Assembly (NCBI RefSeq): GCF_027925245.1
Contig: NZ_BSDP01000001.1
Span: 186,001-250,000, forward strand
DNA length: 64,000 bases
Source of the DNA: Agromyces rhizosphaerae
Lineage (GTDB): Bacteria; Actinomycetota; Actinomycetes; Actinomycetales; Microbacteriaceae
Direction: 5' to 3'
In this document: positions 33,001 through 41,286 of the stretch, piece after piece
Layout of the letters: each line of letters starts with the position of its first letter
Position numbering within the stretch: the stretch's first letter is position 1
The notes under the pieces: generated by a model
What the model saw: only the letters and a program-made list of their open reading frames with translations
Told to the model about the DNA's origin: nothing
The model's database searches: none
Made by a program: the position numbers and the translations under genes

Positions 33001-35893
33001 GCACGCCGTCGAGCCGCGGCGCGATGCCGACGCGCACGGTCCCAGTCGCCCGTGCGCCGAGCGCGTCGACGACCGCGTACCGGAAGACGTCGGTGCCCGC
33101 GGAGTACTCGCCGGCCTCGTACTCGATCCAGTCGACGCCCGTGCGCACGACGATGCCGCGCTCGGGCGGCGTCTCCTGGCCGATCAGCTGCACGGAGTCG
33201 CCGTCGGGGTCGATCCCGAGCAGGGGGATGCGGATGCGGACGGTCTCGCCGGCGAGCACGCGCGACGTGACCACCCGCGGCACCGGCGCGGAGTTGTCGT
33301 CGGCGTCGACGTCGTTCACCGAGATCCGCACGGTCGCCGTGGCGAACTGGCCGTCCGGCCCCTCGACCCGGTAGACCGCGCTCACGATGCCCGGGCGGGA
33401 CGGCGCGAGGAATCGCAGCACGTCCCCGGAGGCGAACAGCAGCCCGTCCGCCTCCGCGGGGGGCTCGACGAGGTCGGGCGCGAGCGAGATCGGCTCGTCG
33501 TCCGGGTGCCGGTCGTTCGCGAGCACCGGGATGTCGATGACGTCGCCCACGCGCACGGAGGCCGTGTCGTCGGCCGCGACCGGCGCCTGGACGCGCTCGA
33601 GCGCCGGGATCTCGACGACCCGGACGGTGCCGGTGGCCTCGGCCCGGCCGTTGCTCACGGTGTACTCGAACTCCGCGGCGCCGTCGACGAGCGGATCGTT
33701 GAGCGTGACCCGCAGCACGCGATGCTCGATCACCTCGACGCGCATGCCCCGTTCGTCCGCGGTGTCGTCGGCGCCCGTGATCACCAGCACGCCGCCGGTC
33801 GGGTCGATGTCGGTCGCGAGGACGTCGACGTCCACGGTCTGCCGCACCCGCAGGAACGCGGTGTGCGGCACGGTCACCGGCGTGGTGTCGGCGTCCGGCG
33901 GCGCGGCCACGTCGACCCGCACCACGCCGACCGCGGTCTGGTCGCCGTCGGTCACGGTGTACTCGAGGTAGTGGGTGCCCACCGCGTCGCTGGTGAATCG
34001 GAAGGTGCCCTGGTCGAAGTCCGGCACGAGCACGACGTCGGGCTTCGCCGGCACGGCGGTGAGGCGCGGCGTGCCGCTGCCGCCGCTCACGTGCTGCAGC
34101 GGCGAGATCGTGCGCTCCTCGCCCGCCGAGGCGAGCACCGCGAACGGCTCGGCGACGAGCGGCACCGACCCCGCCGCCCGCACGGCGACCTGGAGCGTGC
34201 CCGCGCCGATCGCCCGTCCGTCGGAGACCGAGAGCGCGACGGTGCGCAGCGGGCCGCGGCCGCCCCGCTCGGTGAAGACGACCTCGCCGCCGGCCGTGTA
34301 CGTCGCGGTGTCTGGCGGCCCGGCGGCGGCGTCGGCGAGGTAGAACGGGTCGCCGTCGGGGTCGTACCAGTCCGCCAGCACGTCGGTGGAGACCCGGCCG
34401 CCGGCCTCGACCACCGCCGACGCGCCGCGCGCCTGCACCGGGGGCCCGTTCTCGTCGTCGGCGCGCGCGACGATGCGCACGACCGCGGAGGCGCTGCCCC
34501 CGCGTCCGTCGTCGATGGTGTAGTCGAGCGCGACCGTGCCCGTCGCCCCCGCCGGCAGCGTGACCTGCAGCTGCTGGTCGTTGCTCACCAGGTCGACCTC
34601 GACGCCCTCCGGCGCCGTGCCGACGGACGAGATCGCGAGCACGTCGCCGTTCGCGTCGTAGTCGTTGAGCAGCACGGGCAGGATCGTCGTGCGCTGCGGC
34701 CGGGCGCCGAACTCGTCGTCCACGGCCACGGGCGGGACCTGCACGCGCTCGAGGGTCGGCGGGCTCGACGGGTCGTTCTGCTCGACGACGCGCTCGTCGG
34801 TCTCCACCCGCAGCAGCGCGTCCCAGTCGTCGACCAGGGCCCAGCCGTCGCGCACCGACCAGGAGCGGCCGGACGCCGCGTCGTTCAGCACGAGGGCGGA
34901 CCCGTTGCTGCGGAAGGCGAGCTCGCCCGTCGCGCCGCCCTCGAGGATCGCGTCGGCGGTGTCGCACGAGCTCCATCCCGAGGCATCCGCCCATGCCGCA
35001 TAGGCGCAGTCGTCGGCGACCACCGGCGCGGCGGGCACCCCGAACCGATCGCCCGCGAGCACCTCGGGCGTCCCGGCGTCGAACGGCACCGCGAGCAGGC
35101 CGCTCCGGTGCGCGACGAGCACCGCGTCGCCGTCCGTCGCGGGCTCCTGCAGCACGACGCCGCCGCCGGGCCCCACCAGGTCGCCCAGCTCGACGCTGCC
35201 GCCCTCGAGGTGCAGCACCTCGGCGGTGGCGTCGAGCAGCGCCCAGCGGCCGCCGACCGTGGTGATCGACCACTCGGCGTCGGCCGCGATCTCGCCGCCG
35301 ACCTGCCAGGTGCGCTCGACGGCGGTGCCGTCCGCGGCGTCGAACCGGGAGACCCGCGCGGTGGAGGGCGTGAACGCGACCATGGTCCCGTCCTCGTCGG
35401 CCGCGGTGACGGTGCCCGCCCCGAAGGTCAGGTCCGGGTCGCGCTGGCTGTCGAACTCCGCGAAGTCGTCGATGGGGGTCGACCACACGTCGCCGTCGGA
35501 GGCGATCACGACGCGATCGCCCGCGAGCGCGACCGCGGGCCGCACGGGCGGGATCGCGACGGACTCCGAGATCGTGGCGGTCGCGGGGTCGAGGACATCG
35601 AGGTTCGCGCGCTCGGGGTCGACCACGAGCACGGTCGCGCCGCGCTGCACCAGCACGGGCGCGGCCACTCCGGTCTCGACCGCGGTGTCGAGCTCGCGCA
35701 CGGCGGTGTTCAGGCGCCCGACCGACTCGATGCCGCCGTTCGCGACCCACACGGACGCGTCGCCGAGGTCGACGCGCTGCGAGGTGTAGCCGCCGCTGGC
35801 GATCGCGACGCCGGCGATGAGGGCGGCCGTCATCGTCGTGGCCGCGGCGGTGAGCACGCCGGACCGGTGCGCGCGCAGCCACTCGACGATCAC
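30020..35893 (-). CDS. Giant membrane-anchored exoprotein: propeller-like region, cadherin/Ig-like repeats, Fn3
   Basis: A 1957-residue protein with a single N-terminal anchor helix (residues 12-33) and no C-terminal sorting signal, so it is type II with the bulk outside. About residues 40-400 are a beta-rich part with repeating VVxxD and GDRVVIASDGDVW patterns, propeller-like. About 410-1480 contains roughly 11 cadherin/tandem-95 type units, each with a strand such as VAVDDEFGARP, a DxLxNDxDPDGD-type calcium-site pattern and a YTV-type end strand. The C-terminal third holds three or four Fn3 domains (SPITAYEVTLRAP, TPVTRYVVIV). The GTG start overlaps the kinase stop. Its role is probably adhesion, wall binding or a sensor stalk; none is proven. 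Confidence 0.88.
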   Translation of the reverse strand: MIVEWLRAHRSGVLTAAATTMTAALIAGVAIASGGYTSQRVDLGDASVWVANGGIESVGRLNTAVRELDTAVETGVAAPVLVQRGATVLVVDPERANLDVLDPATATISESVAIPPVRPAVALAGDRVVIASDGDVWSTPIDDFAEFDSQRDPDLTFGAGTVTAADEDGTMVAFTPSTARVSRFDAADGTAVERTWQVGGEIAADAEWSITTVGGRWALLDATAEVLHLEGGSVELGDLVGPGGGVVLQEPATDGDAVLVAHRSGLLAVPFDAGTPEVLAGDRFGVPAAPVVADDCAYAAWADASGWSSCDTADAILEGGATGELAFRSNGSALVLNDAASGRSWSVRDGWALVDDWDALLRVETDERVVEQNDPSSPPTLERVQVPPVAVDDEFGARPQRTTILPVLLNDYDANGDVLAISSVGTAPEGVEVDLVSNDQQLQVTLPAGATGTVALDYTIDDGRGGSASAVVRIVARADDENGPPVQARGASAVVEAGGRVSTDVLADWYDPDGDPFYLADAAAGPPDTATYTAGGEVVFTERGGRGPLRTVALSVSDGRAIGAGTLQVAVRAAGSVPLVAEPFAVLASAGEERTISPLQHVSGGSGTPRLTAVPAKPDVVLVPDFDQGTFRFTSDAVGTHYLEYTVTDGDQTAVGVVRVDVAAPPDADTTPVTVPHTAFLRVRQTVDVDVLATDIDPTGGVLVITGADDTADERGMRVEVIEHRVLRVTLNDPLVDGAAEFEYTVSNGRAEATGTVRVVEIPALERVQAPVAADDTASVRVGDVIDIPVLANDRHPDDEPISLAPDLVEPPAEADGLLFASGDVLRFLAPSRPGIVSAVYRVEGPDGQFATATVRISVNDVDADDNSAPVPRVVTSRVLAGETVRIRIPLLGIDPDGDSVQLIGQETPPERGIVVRTGVDWIEYEAGEYSAGTDVFRYAVVDALGARATGTVRVGIAPRLDGVRAPVAVEDEVHARPGGEVAVRVLDNDSDPDGGPLTIVAVEPVEGSAEASVDGDLVRIAVPRVEGRSSFIYTIRNEGQATASAFLVVDVSAEAPLARPEAGDTVLSLSDILDRSWVDVDVRENVFFADGPAERLGVELVPGWESGAVVRGDGTIRVTLADERQVIPFRVVHPDDPELDAYAFVRVPGYEDALPQLRLDAPPIIVQSEQEVLIEINEHVVAVGGRPVRITDEATVRASNGDGGELVVDADTLRFRSADEYFGPASVSFVVTDGASADDPDARTATIVLPITVLPRENQPPSFTGGLIEFEPGQQREIDLLKLTSYPYPADLDELAFRLVQPLPDGFDLSLDGTVLRVTTAAGTLAGTRAAVTVAVQDDSGDGRAGRIELRVVPSTRPLAVPAPDSAVARRGSTTTVDVLANDAATNPFPDVPLRVVRVRGADDASLPSGVHVVPSADRTSLRVTVDEGAEPVNSTIQYQVADATGDAGRYAWGVVTISVQDRPEPVAEVRATGFGDRSISIDFSPGPANNSPITAYEVTLRAPGSGEVLAVHSCPATDCTVPTLGNGRANQVAVEVRARNGIGLSDAARPPETIWSDVVPGAPADLRAAPLDGGLRVTWTPVVPAGGGTPVTRYVVIVAGQIGEVSAASICSATACVLDRTGLVNGSSVPVAISPRNDAYPALSTWREASVTGTPFGAPRAGTADAIGDASAGAVTVTWSAFDPNGDAIRGYFVQRLAVGSRTLPTGPQACSVSTPAPGTVSPPTNGAGVEETRTLGPDARSARFEGLSAENTEYAFVVWGYNRAGCASSAVLVVTPRPFDRVIDEVRGEMRWTGDGLAWDYRVTSVTPRASRYEIVAVDAAGVQLAGTVQSFGGTGWPREILGRPFGEAVRFQLRACAPWGSCGPWSPVQPADPEPSLDFALPSLRWDAPASRWTWTNPPDNGALEATFRCGTGPGPGSPAGAETSCVVGGGGPGGTAWLDVTVGGITKRYESD

Positions 35894-37236
35894 GGATTCG
35901 GCTCCGGGGGGACCTCCACGCACCGCTCGGCGCTGGGATCGCCCACGCGGCCCGCGCGCGTGACCGTGACCGTGGCGCACACCACCGACTGCTCGCCCGC
36001 GTCGAGCCGGTACTCGGTGTCGACCTGCATGCTCGACGGGCGGCCGTCGACGGTGACGACGTAGGCGTCGTCGTCGGTCACGCCCGGGTCGTCCCACGAG
36101 AAGAGGACGGTGGTCCCCTCGACGGACGCCGAGACGTCGCTCACCCGCGGGATCTCGGTCTCCGCCGGTCGGGGGGCCAGCTGCACCGCCGTGACCGCGA
36201 CCACGGCGCCGGCGGCGACGAGCGCACCGGCCGTCCACCACGTCGCGGGCCTGCGGAGCAGCGCACCGGCCCGGCGTCCCGCCGTGGGCGGCGTCGCGAC
36301 CTGCTCGCCGGGCGACTTGAGCACGGTGCGGTCGTCCGGGTCGATCGCGGTGGCCTGCGCCCAGTCGTCCATGCGCGCCTCGATCGGGGTCTGCGGCAGG
36401 TCGAGCTCGGCCTCGACGTCCTGCAGGTCGCGCAGCAGCTCCTCGACGCCGCCCTGGCGATCGGCCGGCTTGCGCGACATCGACCGTCGCAGCACCGCCT
36501 CCAGGGAGGCGGGCACGTCGGGGCGATCCACGGCGGGCGGCGCGGCGGCGGAGATCCGCTGGATGAGCTCGTAGGCCGAGTTGTCGCCGCCCGGCACCTC
36601 GAACGGCGAGCGACCGGCCAGCAGGGAGTAGACGGTCGCGCCGAGCGACCAGACCTCGGATGCCACGCTGCCGACGTCCTCGTCGGCGAGCACCTCGGGC
36701 GCGGACCACGGCACCGACAGCCCGATCGACTCGTCGTCGTCGACGTGGCCCCGCGACGCGGCGATGCCGAAGTCGCTCAGCACGGGATGGCCGAAGGCCG
36801 TCATGAGGATGTTCGACGGCTTGATGTCGCGGTGCAGCACGCCCTCGCGGTGCGCGCTCTCGATGGCCGAGCCGATGCGGATGCCGACCTCGAGCGCCTC
36901 GGCGACCGGCAGCGGCTCGGCGCGGTAGCGCTGCGCCATCGCCGACGAGCAGTACTCCATGACCAGGTAGGGCCGACCGTCGGCCGCGACGCTCGCCGCG
37001 TAGACGGTGAGCACGGCCGGGTGGGAGCTCAGCCGGGCCATCAGGTTCGCCTCGGCGCGGAACCGGCGCCGCAGCTGCTCGTCCACCACCTCGGCCAGGA
37101 GCACCTTCACCGCCACCGGGCGCCGCGGCATCTGCTGCTCGTAGAGGAACACGTCGGCGAAGCCGCCCGTGCCGAGCACGCGGACGAAGGCGAAACCGGG
37201 GATGGTCGGCGGCGTCGAGGGCAGGCGCCTGGTCAC
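35890..37236 (-). CDS. Transmembrane Ser/Thr protein kinase (PknB-like catalytic domain)
   Basis: A 448-residue kinase. The catalytic domain (about 14-270) has GTGGFADVF, Lys44 in VAVKVL, HRDIKPSN with Asp137, DFG and SAPEVL. A proline/basic linker leads to one membrane helix (about 345-367) and a short extracellular beta domain (Fn3-like, SWDDPGVTDDDAYVVTVDG) instead of PASTA repeats. The GTG at 37236 has a strong GGGAGG site; the frame is open further upstream. Coupling by overlap to the giant exoprotein suggests the kinase senses it or phosphorylates its partners, and the PP2C and FHA genes upstream complete the circuit. Confidence 0.93.
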   Translation of the reverse strand: MTRRLPSTPPTIPGFAFVRVLGTGGFADVFLYEQQMPRRPVAVKVLLAEVVDEQLRRRFRAEANLMARLSSHPAVLTVYAASVAADGRPYLVMEYCSSAMAQRYRAEPLPVAEALEVGIRIGSAIESAHREGVLHRDIKPSNILMTAFGHPVLSDFGIAASRGHVDDDESIGLSVPWSAPEVLADEDVGSVASEVWSLGATVYSLLAGRSPFEVPGGDNSAYELIQRISAAAPPAVDRPDVPASLEAVLRRSMSRKPADRQGGVEELLRDLQDVEAELDLPQTPIEARMDDWAQATAIDPDDRTVLKSPGEQVATPPTAGRRAGALLRRPATWWTAGALVAAGAVVAVTAVQLAPRPAETEIPRVSDVSASVEGTTVLFSWDDPGVTDDDAYVVTVDGRPSSMQVDTEYRLDAGEQSVVCATVTVTRAGRVGDPSAERCVEVPPEPNP

Positions 37237-37300
37237 GCGACCTCCCTCGGACCCCGCCACCGCCGGCCTCGCCGGCGTGCCTCTGACGGGTACCGCTCCC

Positions 37301-37306
37301 ATTCTA
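37301..37306 (-). promoter_or_regulatory. Possible -10 element upstream of the kinase gene
   Basis: The minus strand reads TAGAAT here, about 65 bases before the kinase start, in the 124-base gap between the PP2C and kinase genes. This is the largest gap in the cluster, so an internal promoter is plausible. No convincing -35 is visible, so this is weak. Confidence 0.3.
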
Positions 37307-37360
37307 GGGTTCCGGGGGCGGGCGGGCCGGACGTGCGGAGCGGTCGGTGGATGCGGCGGA

Positions 37361-38176
37361 TCACTCCCCGTCCGCGCCGCCCGCTGCGCCGTCCCCGGGC
37401 CGCACCCGGACCACGTCGAGGACCACGACGGTGATGTTGTCGCGCCCGCCGTTGCCGAGCGCCGCGTCCATGAGCTGGCGGGCCGCCGCCTCCGGCTTGG
37501 GCGAGCCGAGCAGGAAGTGGCGGATGCCGTACGGCGTCAGCTCCTTGGTCAGCCCGTCGGAGCAGGCGAGGAGCCGCATGCCCTCCACCACCGGGACCGA
37601 GCGGTAGTCGGGGACGGGCGTCTCGTGGAAGCCCACCGCACGCGTGATCACGTTGCTGTGCGGGTGGGTCTCGGCCTCCTCCTGGGTGATGTGGCCCGCG
37701 TCGACCAGCTCCTGCACGATCGAGTGGTCGACGGTGAGCTGCTCGAGCTCGCCGTCGAGCAGGAGGTAGACCCGGGAGTCGCCGATGTTGAAGACCGTCC
37801 ATGCGGGAGCACCGTCGACCGTCGTCAGCCCCACGCCGGTGACCGTGGTCCCGCTGCCCTCGTCGGTCACGCCGATGCTGCGCTCCATGTCGCTCACCGC
37901 CGCGGCGAGCGAGCGCCCGATCTCTGCCGGGAGGACCGTCGTGCGCCCGCCGTGCTCGGCGAGGCGGGTGACGACCGCCGCGCTGGCGAAGTCGCCCGCG
38001 GCGTGCCCGCCCATGCCGTCGGCGACCGCGAAGACCGGCGGGCGGGCGACGAACGAGTCCTCGTTCACCTCGCGGCGGAGCCCCGTGTCGGTGAGCGCGG
38101 CCCAGGCGAGCGTGACCTCGGTGCCGTCCGGCAGCGTCACGGCGGTGCCGGGATTGCCGTGTCCGATCTGCGTCAC
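37361..38176 (-). CDS. PP2C-family Ser/Thr phosphatase
   Basis: A 271-residue PP2C/PPM phosphatase. All metal-site motifs are present: RREVNEDSF, VADGMGGHAAGD, FNIGDSRVYLL, ACSDGLTKEL and GGRDNITVVV. No membrane helix is visible, so it is soluble. It would reverse the action of the neighbouring kinase. The GTG start overlaps the FHA stop (GTGA), coupling phosphatase and phospho-reader synthesis. Confidence 0.95.
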   Translation of the reverse strand: MTQIGHGNPGTAVTLPDGTEVTLAWAALTDTGLRREVNEDSFVARPPVFAVADGMGGHAAGDFASAAVVTRLAEHGGRTTVLPAEIGRSLAAAVSDMERSIGVTDEGSGTTVTGVGLTTVDGAPAWTVFNIGDSRVYLLLDGELEQLTVDHSIVQELVDAGHITQEEAETHPHSNVITRAVGFHETPVPDYRSVPVVEGMRLLACSDGLTKELTPYGIRHFLLGSPKPEAAARQLMDAALGNGGRDNITVVVLDVVRVRPGDGAAGGADGE

Positions 38177-39180
38177 GTGCCTTGTCCTTCGTCGGTGAGC
38201 GGCTCGCGGACTCGGTCCTCCGCGACTGCGAGGATCTCGACGAGTGTACCGCCGATGTCGAGCCGCGACCCGGGCGCCACGACGACGGACTCGCCTCCGC
38301 GGAGCCGCCGGCGGGTGCCCGACGGGCCGATCACGGTGGTGCCGTTGCGCGAGTGCAGGTCGGTGACGACGACCGTCCGCCCGACCGGGCGCAGCTCGAC
38401 GTGGGTCGAGGAGACCGCCGGCAGGGCCGACGGCACGGCGTGGAGCGTGGGCGCGACGCCCCCCGGGATGCGCGGCGGGCTGGGCCGGCGTCCGACGTAG
38501 ACCGGACCCTCGAGCGGCTGCGACGGCGCGTCGCCGATGCGGAAGGCCGACGCCGCGGGCCGGTCCGCCCCCACGGCCGGCACGCCGCCGACCGGCGTCG
38601 CGGGTGCGGGCGGCACGGGCACCGGCAGCACCAGCTGGGTGTCGGTCGTGGGCGCCCGGCGCGCCCGCGTCTCCTCGTCGACGTCGGTCGCCGCGTGCGC
38701 CGCGTCGCAGGACCAGCCGACCACCGGGCCGCGCGCCGTCGCCCCGGGTCCGCCCACGTGCTCGCCGTCGTGGGGCCCGTCGAGGCCCGCCGCAGCGGAG
38801 CGGATGAGCAGGCTCGTGACGTCGCCGAACTCGGCGAGGTGGAACGGCCGGATGCCGCGGTCGTCGAACCGTCGGCTCCCGCCCGGGGAGCGGAGGTCGA
38901 GCGCCGCATCGCCGCGGACCACCGCGGTGACCCGCCGCGCCCCCGGCCCGTCGTCGTCGAAGCGCACGAGGGCGAACCCCGCCGCATCCGCCGCGGCCGT
39001 CGGCAGCACGCCGACCAGTTCCTCGACCAACGCCCCCGGGTCGTCGGCGAGCCGTCCGAGTCCCGCGAGCGTGCGCGCGTCGGCCGGCGCCGCGACGGCG
39101 GCGAGGAAGGCGCGGCCGACGACGACGTCCCAGTCGGGAAGCCCGTCGCCCGCGCCGATGAAGACCCGCCCCTCGTCCAT
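38173..39180 (-). CDS. FHA-domain protein
   Basis: A 335-residue soluble protein. The N-terminal half (about 1-130) is an uncharacterised alpha/beta domain with no motif I can name, followed by an Ala/Pro-rich linker. A C-terminal FHA domain (about 230-320) carries VGRR, SSTHVEL and HSRNGTTV, the conserved phosphothreonine-binding Arg, Ser/His and Asn positions. It should bind a phosphorylated kinase or another target. Starts GTG 39183 and ATG 39180 are adjacent; I use the ATG. It is the first gene of the cluster in transcription order. Confidence 0.9.
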   Translation of the reverse strand: MDEGRVFIGAGDGLPDWDVVVGRAFLAAVAAPADARTLAGLGRLADDPGALVEELVGVLPTAAADAAGFALVRFDDDGPGARRVTAVVRGDAALDLRSPGGSRRFDDRGIRPFHLAEFGDVTSLLIRSAAAGLDGPHDGEHVGGPGATARGPVVGWSCDAAHAATDVDEETRARRAPTTDTQLVLPVPVPPAPATPVGGVPAVGADRPAASAFRIGDAPSQPLEGPVYVGRRPSPPRIPGGVAPTLHAVPSALPAVSSTHVELRPVGRTVVVTDLHSRNGTTVIGPSGTRRRLRGGESVVVAPGSRLDIGGTLVEILAVAEDRVREPLTDEGQGT

Positions 39181-39215
39181 CACCCCAGTCTGTCACCGAC
39201 CGGGGCGAACCGGGT

Positions 39216-40652
39216 TCAGGCGCCGATGTAGCTCATCACGTGCTTGACGCGCGTGTAGTCCTCGAATCCGTACTGCGAGAGGTCCTTGCCGTAGCCCGAG
39301 TGCTTGAACCCGCCGTGCGGCATCTCGGCGACGATCGGGATGTGGGTGTTGATCCACACGCAGCCGAAGTCGAGGTGCTTGGCGAACCGCATCGCACGGC
39401 CGTGGTCCTTCGTCCAGACGCTCGACGCGAGCCCGTACTGCACGCCGTTGGCCCACTCGAGGGCCTGTGCCTCATCGGTGAACTTCTGCACCGTGATGAC
39501 CGGGCCGAAGATCTCGCGCTGGATCACCTCGTCGTCCTGGTGCAGGCCGGAGACGACCGTGGCCTCCCAGAAGTAGCCGCGGTCGCCCTGGCGCCGCCCG
39601 CCGAGCGCGATGTCGGCGTGGTCGGGCAGGCGCTCGATGAAGCCCGAGACCTGTGCGAGCTGGTTCGCGTTGTTGACCGGGCCGTAGTACACGCCGTCCT
39701 CGCGGGGCGCGCCGGTGCGCGCGTTCACCCGCGCGTGCTCGGCCAGCGCGGCGACGAACTCGTCGTGGATGCCCGCCTGCACGAGCACGCGGGTGGCGGC
39801 GGTGCAGTCCTGGCCGGCGTTGAAGTAGCCGGCGGCGGCGATGCCCTCGACGGCGGCGGGGATGTCGGCGTCGTCGAACACCACCACGGGCGCCTTGCCG
39901 CCGAGTTCGAGGTGCACGCGCTTGAGGTCGGATGCGGCCTCGCGCGCCACCTCCATGCCGGCGCGCACCGAACCCGTGATGGCGACCATCTGGGGCGTCG
40001 GATGCTGCAGGAGCGCCGCGCCCGTGCCCCGGTCGCCGGTGACGACGTTCAGCACGCCGGCCGGGAGGAACTCGGCCGCGACCTCCGCGAGCAGGAGCGT
40101 CGCGAGCGGCGTGGTGTCGGACGGCTTCAGCACGAGCACGTTGCCCGCGGCGATCGCGGGGGCGACCTTCCAGACCGCCATGTTGAGCGGGTAGTTCCAG
40201 GGCGTGACCTGCCCGATGACGCCGATCGGCTCGCGGCGGATGAACGAGGTGTGGTCGGGCATGTACTCGCCCGCGGCGCGGCCCTCGAGGTTGCGCGCCG
40301 CGCCGGCGAAGAAGCGGAGCTGGTCGACCGAGAGGAGGATCTCGTCCTCGACGAGGCTGCCGCGGGGCTTGCCGGTGTCCTGCGACTCGAGGTCGGCGAA
40401 CTCCTCGGCGCGCGCCTCCATGGCGTCGGCGATGCGGAACAGCGCGAGCTGCCGCTCGGCGGGGGTGGTCTGGCCCCACGTCGCGAACGCGGTCGAGGCG
40501 GCGTCGTACGCGGCGTCGATGTCGGCGGCGCCCGAGACGGGGCTCGTCGCGTAGACGTCCTCGGTGGCCGGGTCGATGAGGTCGAGTGCTCCGTCGGTGC
40601 GGGCGTCGACGTACTCGCCGCCGATGAAGTTGCGCAGTTCACGCACGGACAT
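39216..40652 (-). CDS. Gamma-aminobutyraldehyde dehydrogenase
   Basis: A 478-residue NAD(P)-dependent aldehyde dehydrogenase. The catalytic Cys283 lies in GQDCTAATR and the general-base Glu in LELGGKAP; the nucleotide site is TPWNYPLNM and GSVRAGMEV. The profile, including GQDCTAATRVLVQ, fits the PatD/aminobutyraldehyde group, which oxidises 4-aminobutanal from putrescine to GABA. The ATG at 40652 has an AGGAGG site. It is divergent from the Lrp regulator and aminotransferase genes across a palindrome-rich gap. Confidence 0.9.
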   Translation of the reverse strand: MSVRELRNFIGGEYVDARTDGALDLIDPATEDVYATSPVSGAADIDAAYDAASTAFATWGQTTPAERQLALFRIADAMEARAEEFADLESQDTGKPRGSLVEDEILLSVDQLRFFAGAARNLEGRAAGEYMPDHTSFIRREPIGVIGQVTPWNYPLNMAVWKVAPAIAAGNVLVLKPSDTTPLATLLLAEVAAEFLPAGVLNVVTGDRGTGAALLQHPTPQMVAITGSVRAGMEVAREAASDLKRVHLELGGKAPVVVFDDADIPAAVEGIAAAGYFNAGQDCTAATRVLVQAGIHDEFVAALAEHARVNARTGAPREDGVYYGPVNNANQLAQVSGFIERLPDHADIALGGRRQGDRGYFWEATVVSGLHQDDEVIQREIFGPVITVQKFTDEAQALEWANGVQYGLASSVWTKDHGRAMRFAKHLDFGCVWINTHIPIVAEMPHGGFKHSGYGKDLSQYGFEDYTRVKHVMSYIGA

Positions 40653-40714
40653 GGAAGGGCCTCCTCGGGATCGCGTGCGGCCCATCGTAACGGCCGAACG
40701 CGGCATCCGAAAGC

Positions 40715-40764
40715 CGAATTCGCCATTGATTCCGTTGCGAATTCGTGAAATCACGACGGATTCG
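40715..40764. promoter_or_regulatory. Cluster of palindromic sites in divergent promoter, likely Lrp operator
   Basis: CGAATTCGC (40715-40723) and GCGAATTCG (40737-40745) are perfect inverted repeats with a 13-base spacer. Each contains the palindrome CGAATTCG, and the two centres lie 23 bases apart, about two helical turns. A variant CGGATTCG follows at 40757-40764. Between them TCGTGAAATCACGA (40743-40756) is another palindrome. AT-containing palindromes are rare in this GC-rich window. An Lrp/AsnC protein, encoded at 40801, binds such phased repeats. Confidence 0.65.
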
Positions 40765-40800
40765 CTTGCTGGAGGCATCCGTCACTGACAGAATCGACGC

Positions 40801-41283
40801 ATGACGAACGCGGGGCGCAACCACGGCGGCCGGCCGGTGCAGCTCGACGAGGTCTCGAAGAAGATCATCGAGCAGCTGCAGGCCGACGGCCGGCGGTCCT
40901 ACGCCGACATCGGCAAGGCCGTCGGGCTGTCCGAGGCCGCCGTGCGGCAGCGCGTGCAGAAGCTGACCGACGCCGGCGTCATGCAGATCGTCGCGGTGAC
41001 CGACCCGATGCAGCTCGGGTTCACCCGCCAGGCGATGATCGGCATCCGCGCCTCGGGCGACACCCGCGACCTCGCCGACCGGCTCGCCGAGATCCCGGAG
41101 ATCGACTACGTCGTGCTGACCGCCGGCAGCTTCGACCTGCTGGCCGAGGTCGTCTGCGAGGACGACGACGAGCTGATCGAACTGCTGAACACCAGCATCC
41201 GCAACCTCGACGGGGTCCTCACCACCGAGACCTTCGTCTACCTGAAGCTCCGCAAGCAGTTCTACAACTGGGGAACACGATAG
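40801..41283 (+). CDS. Lrp/AsnC-family regulator
   Basis: A 160-residue regulator with an N-terminal winged helix-turn-helix (about 17-60: DEVSKKIIEQLQADGRRSYADIGKAVGLSE) and a C-terminal RAM effector/oligomerisation domain (GIRASGDTRDLADRLAEIPEIDYVVLTAGSFDLLAEV). It precedes the aminotransferase by three bases and is divergent from the aldehyde dehydrogenase. It is therefore probably the local sensor of a polyamine or amino-acid intermediate, controlling both directions from the palindromes upstream of its own start. Confidence 0.94.
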   Translation: MTNAGRNHGGRPVQLDEVSKKIIEQLQADGRRSYADIGKAVGLSEAAVRQRVQKLTDAGVMQIVAVTDPMQLGFTRQAMIGIRASGDTRDLADRLAEIPEIDYVVLTAGSFDLLAEVVCEDDDELIELLNTSIRNLDGVLTTETFVYLKLRKQFYNWGTR

Positions 41284-41286
41284 GAA

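Noticed and set aside
30020..35893. Repeated sequence blocks considered as CRISPR or DNA repeats
   Set aside because: The repetition is at protein level (cadherin-like units of about 95 residues) with diverged DNA; there are no short identical repeats with regular spacers.
29738..36064. A 2108-codon open frame on the plus strand
   Set aside because: It is antisense to the giant exoprotein and moxR genes, has Arg/His/Val-rich low-complexity composition and no motif. High GC makes stop codons rare in this frame.
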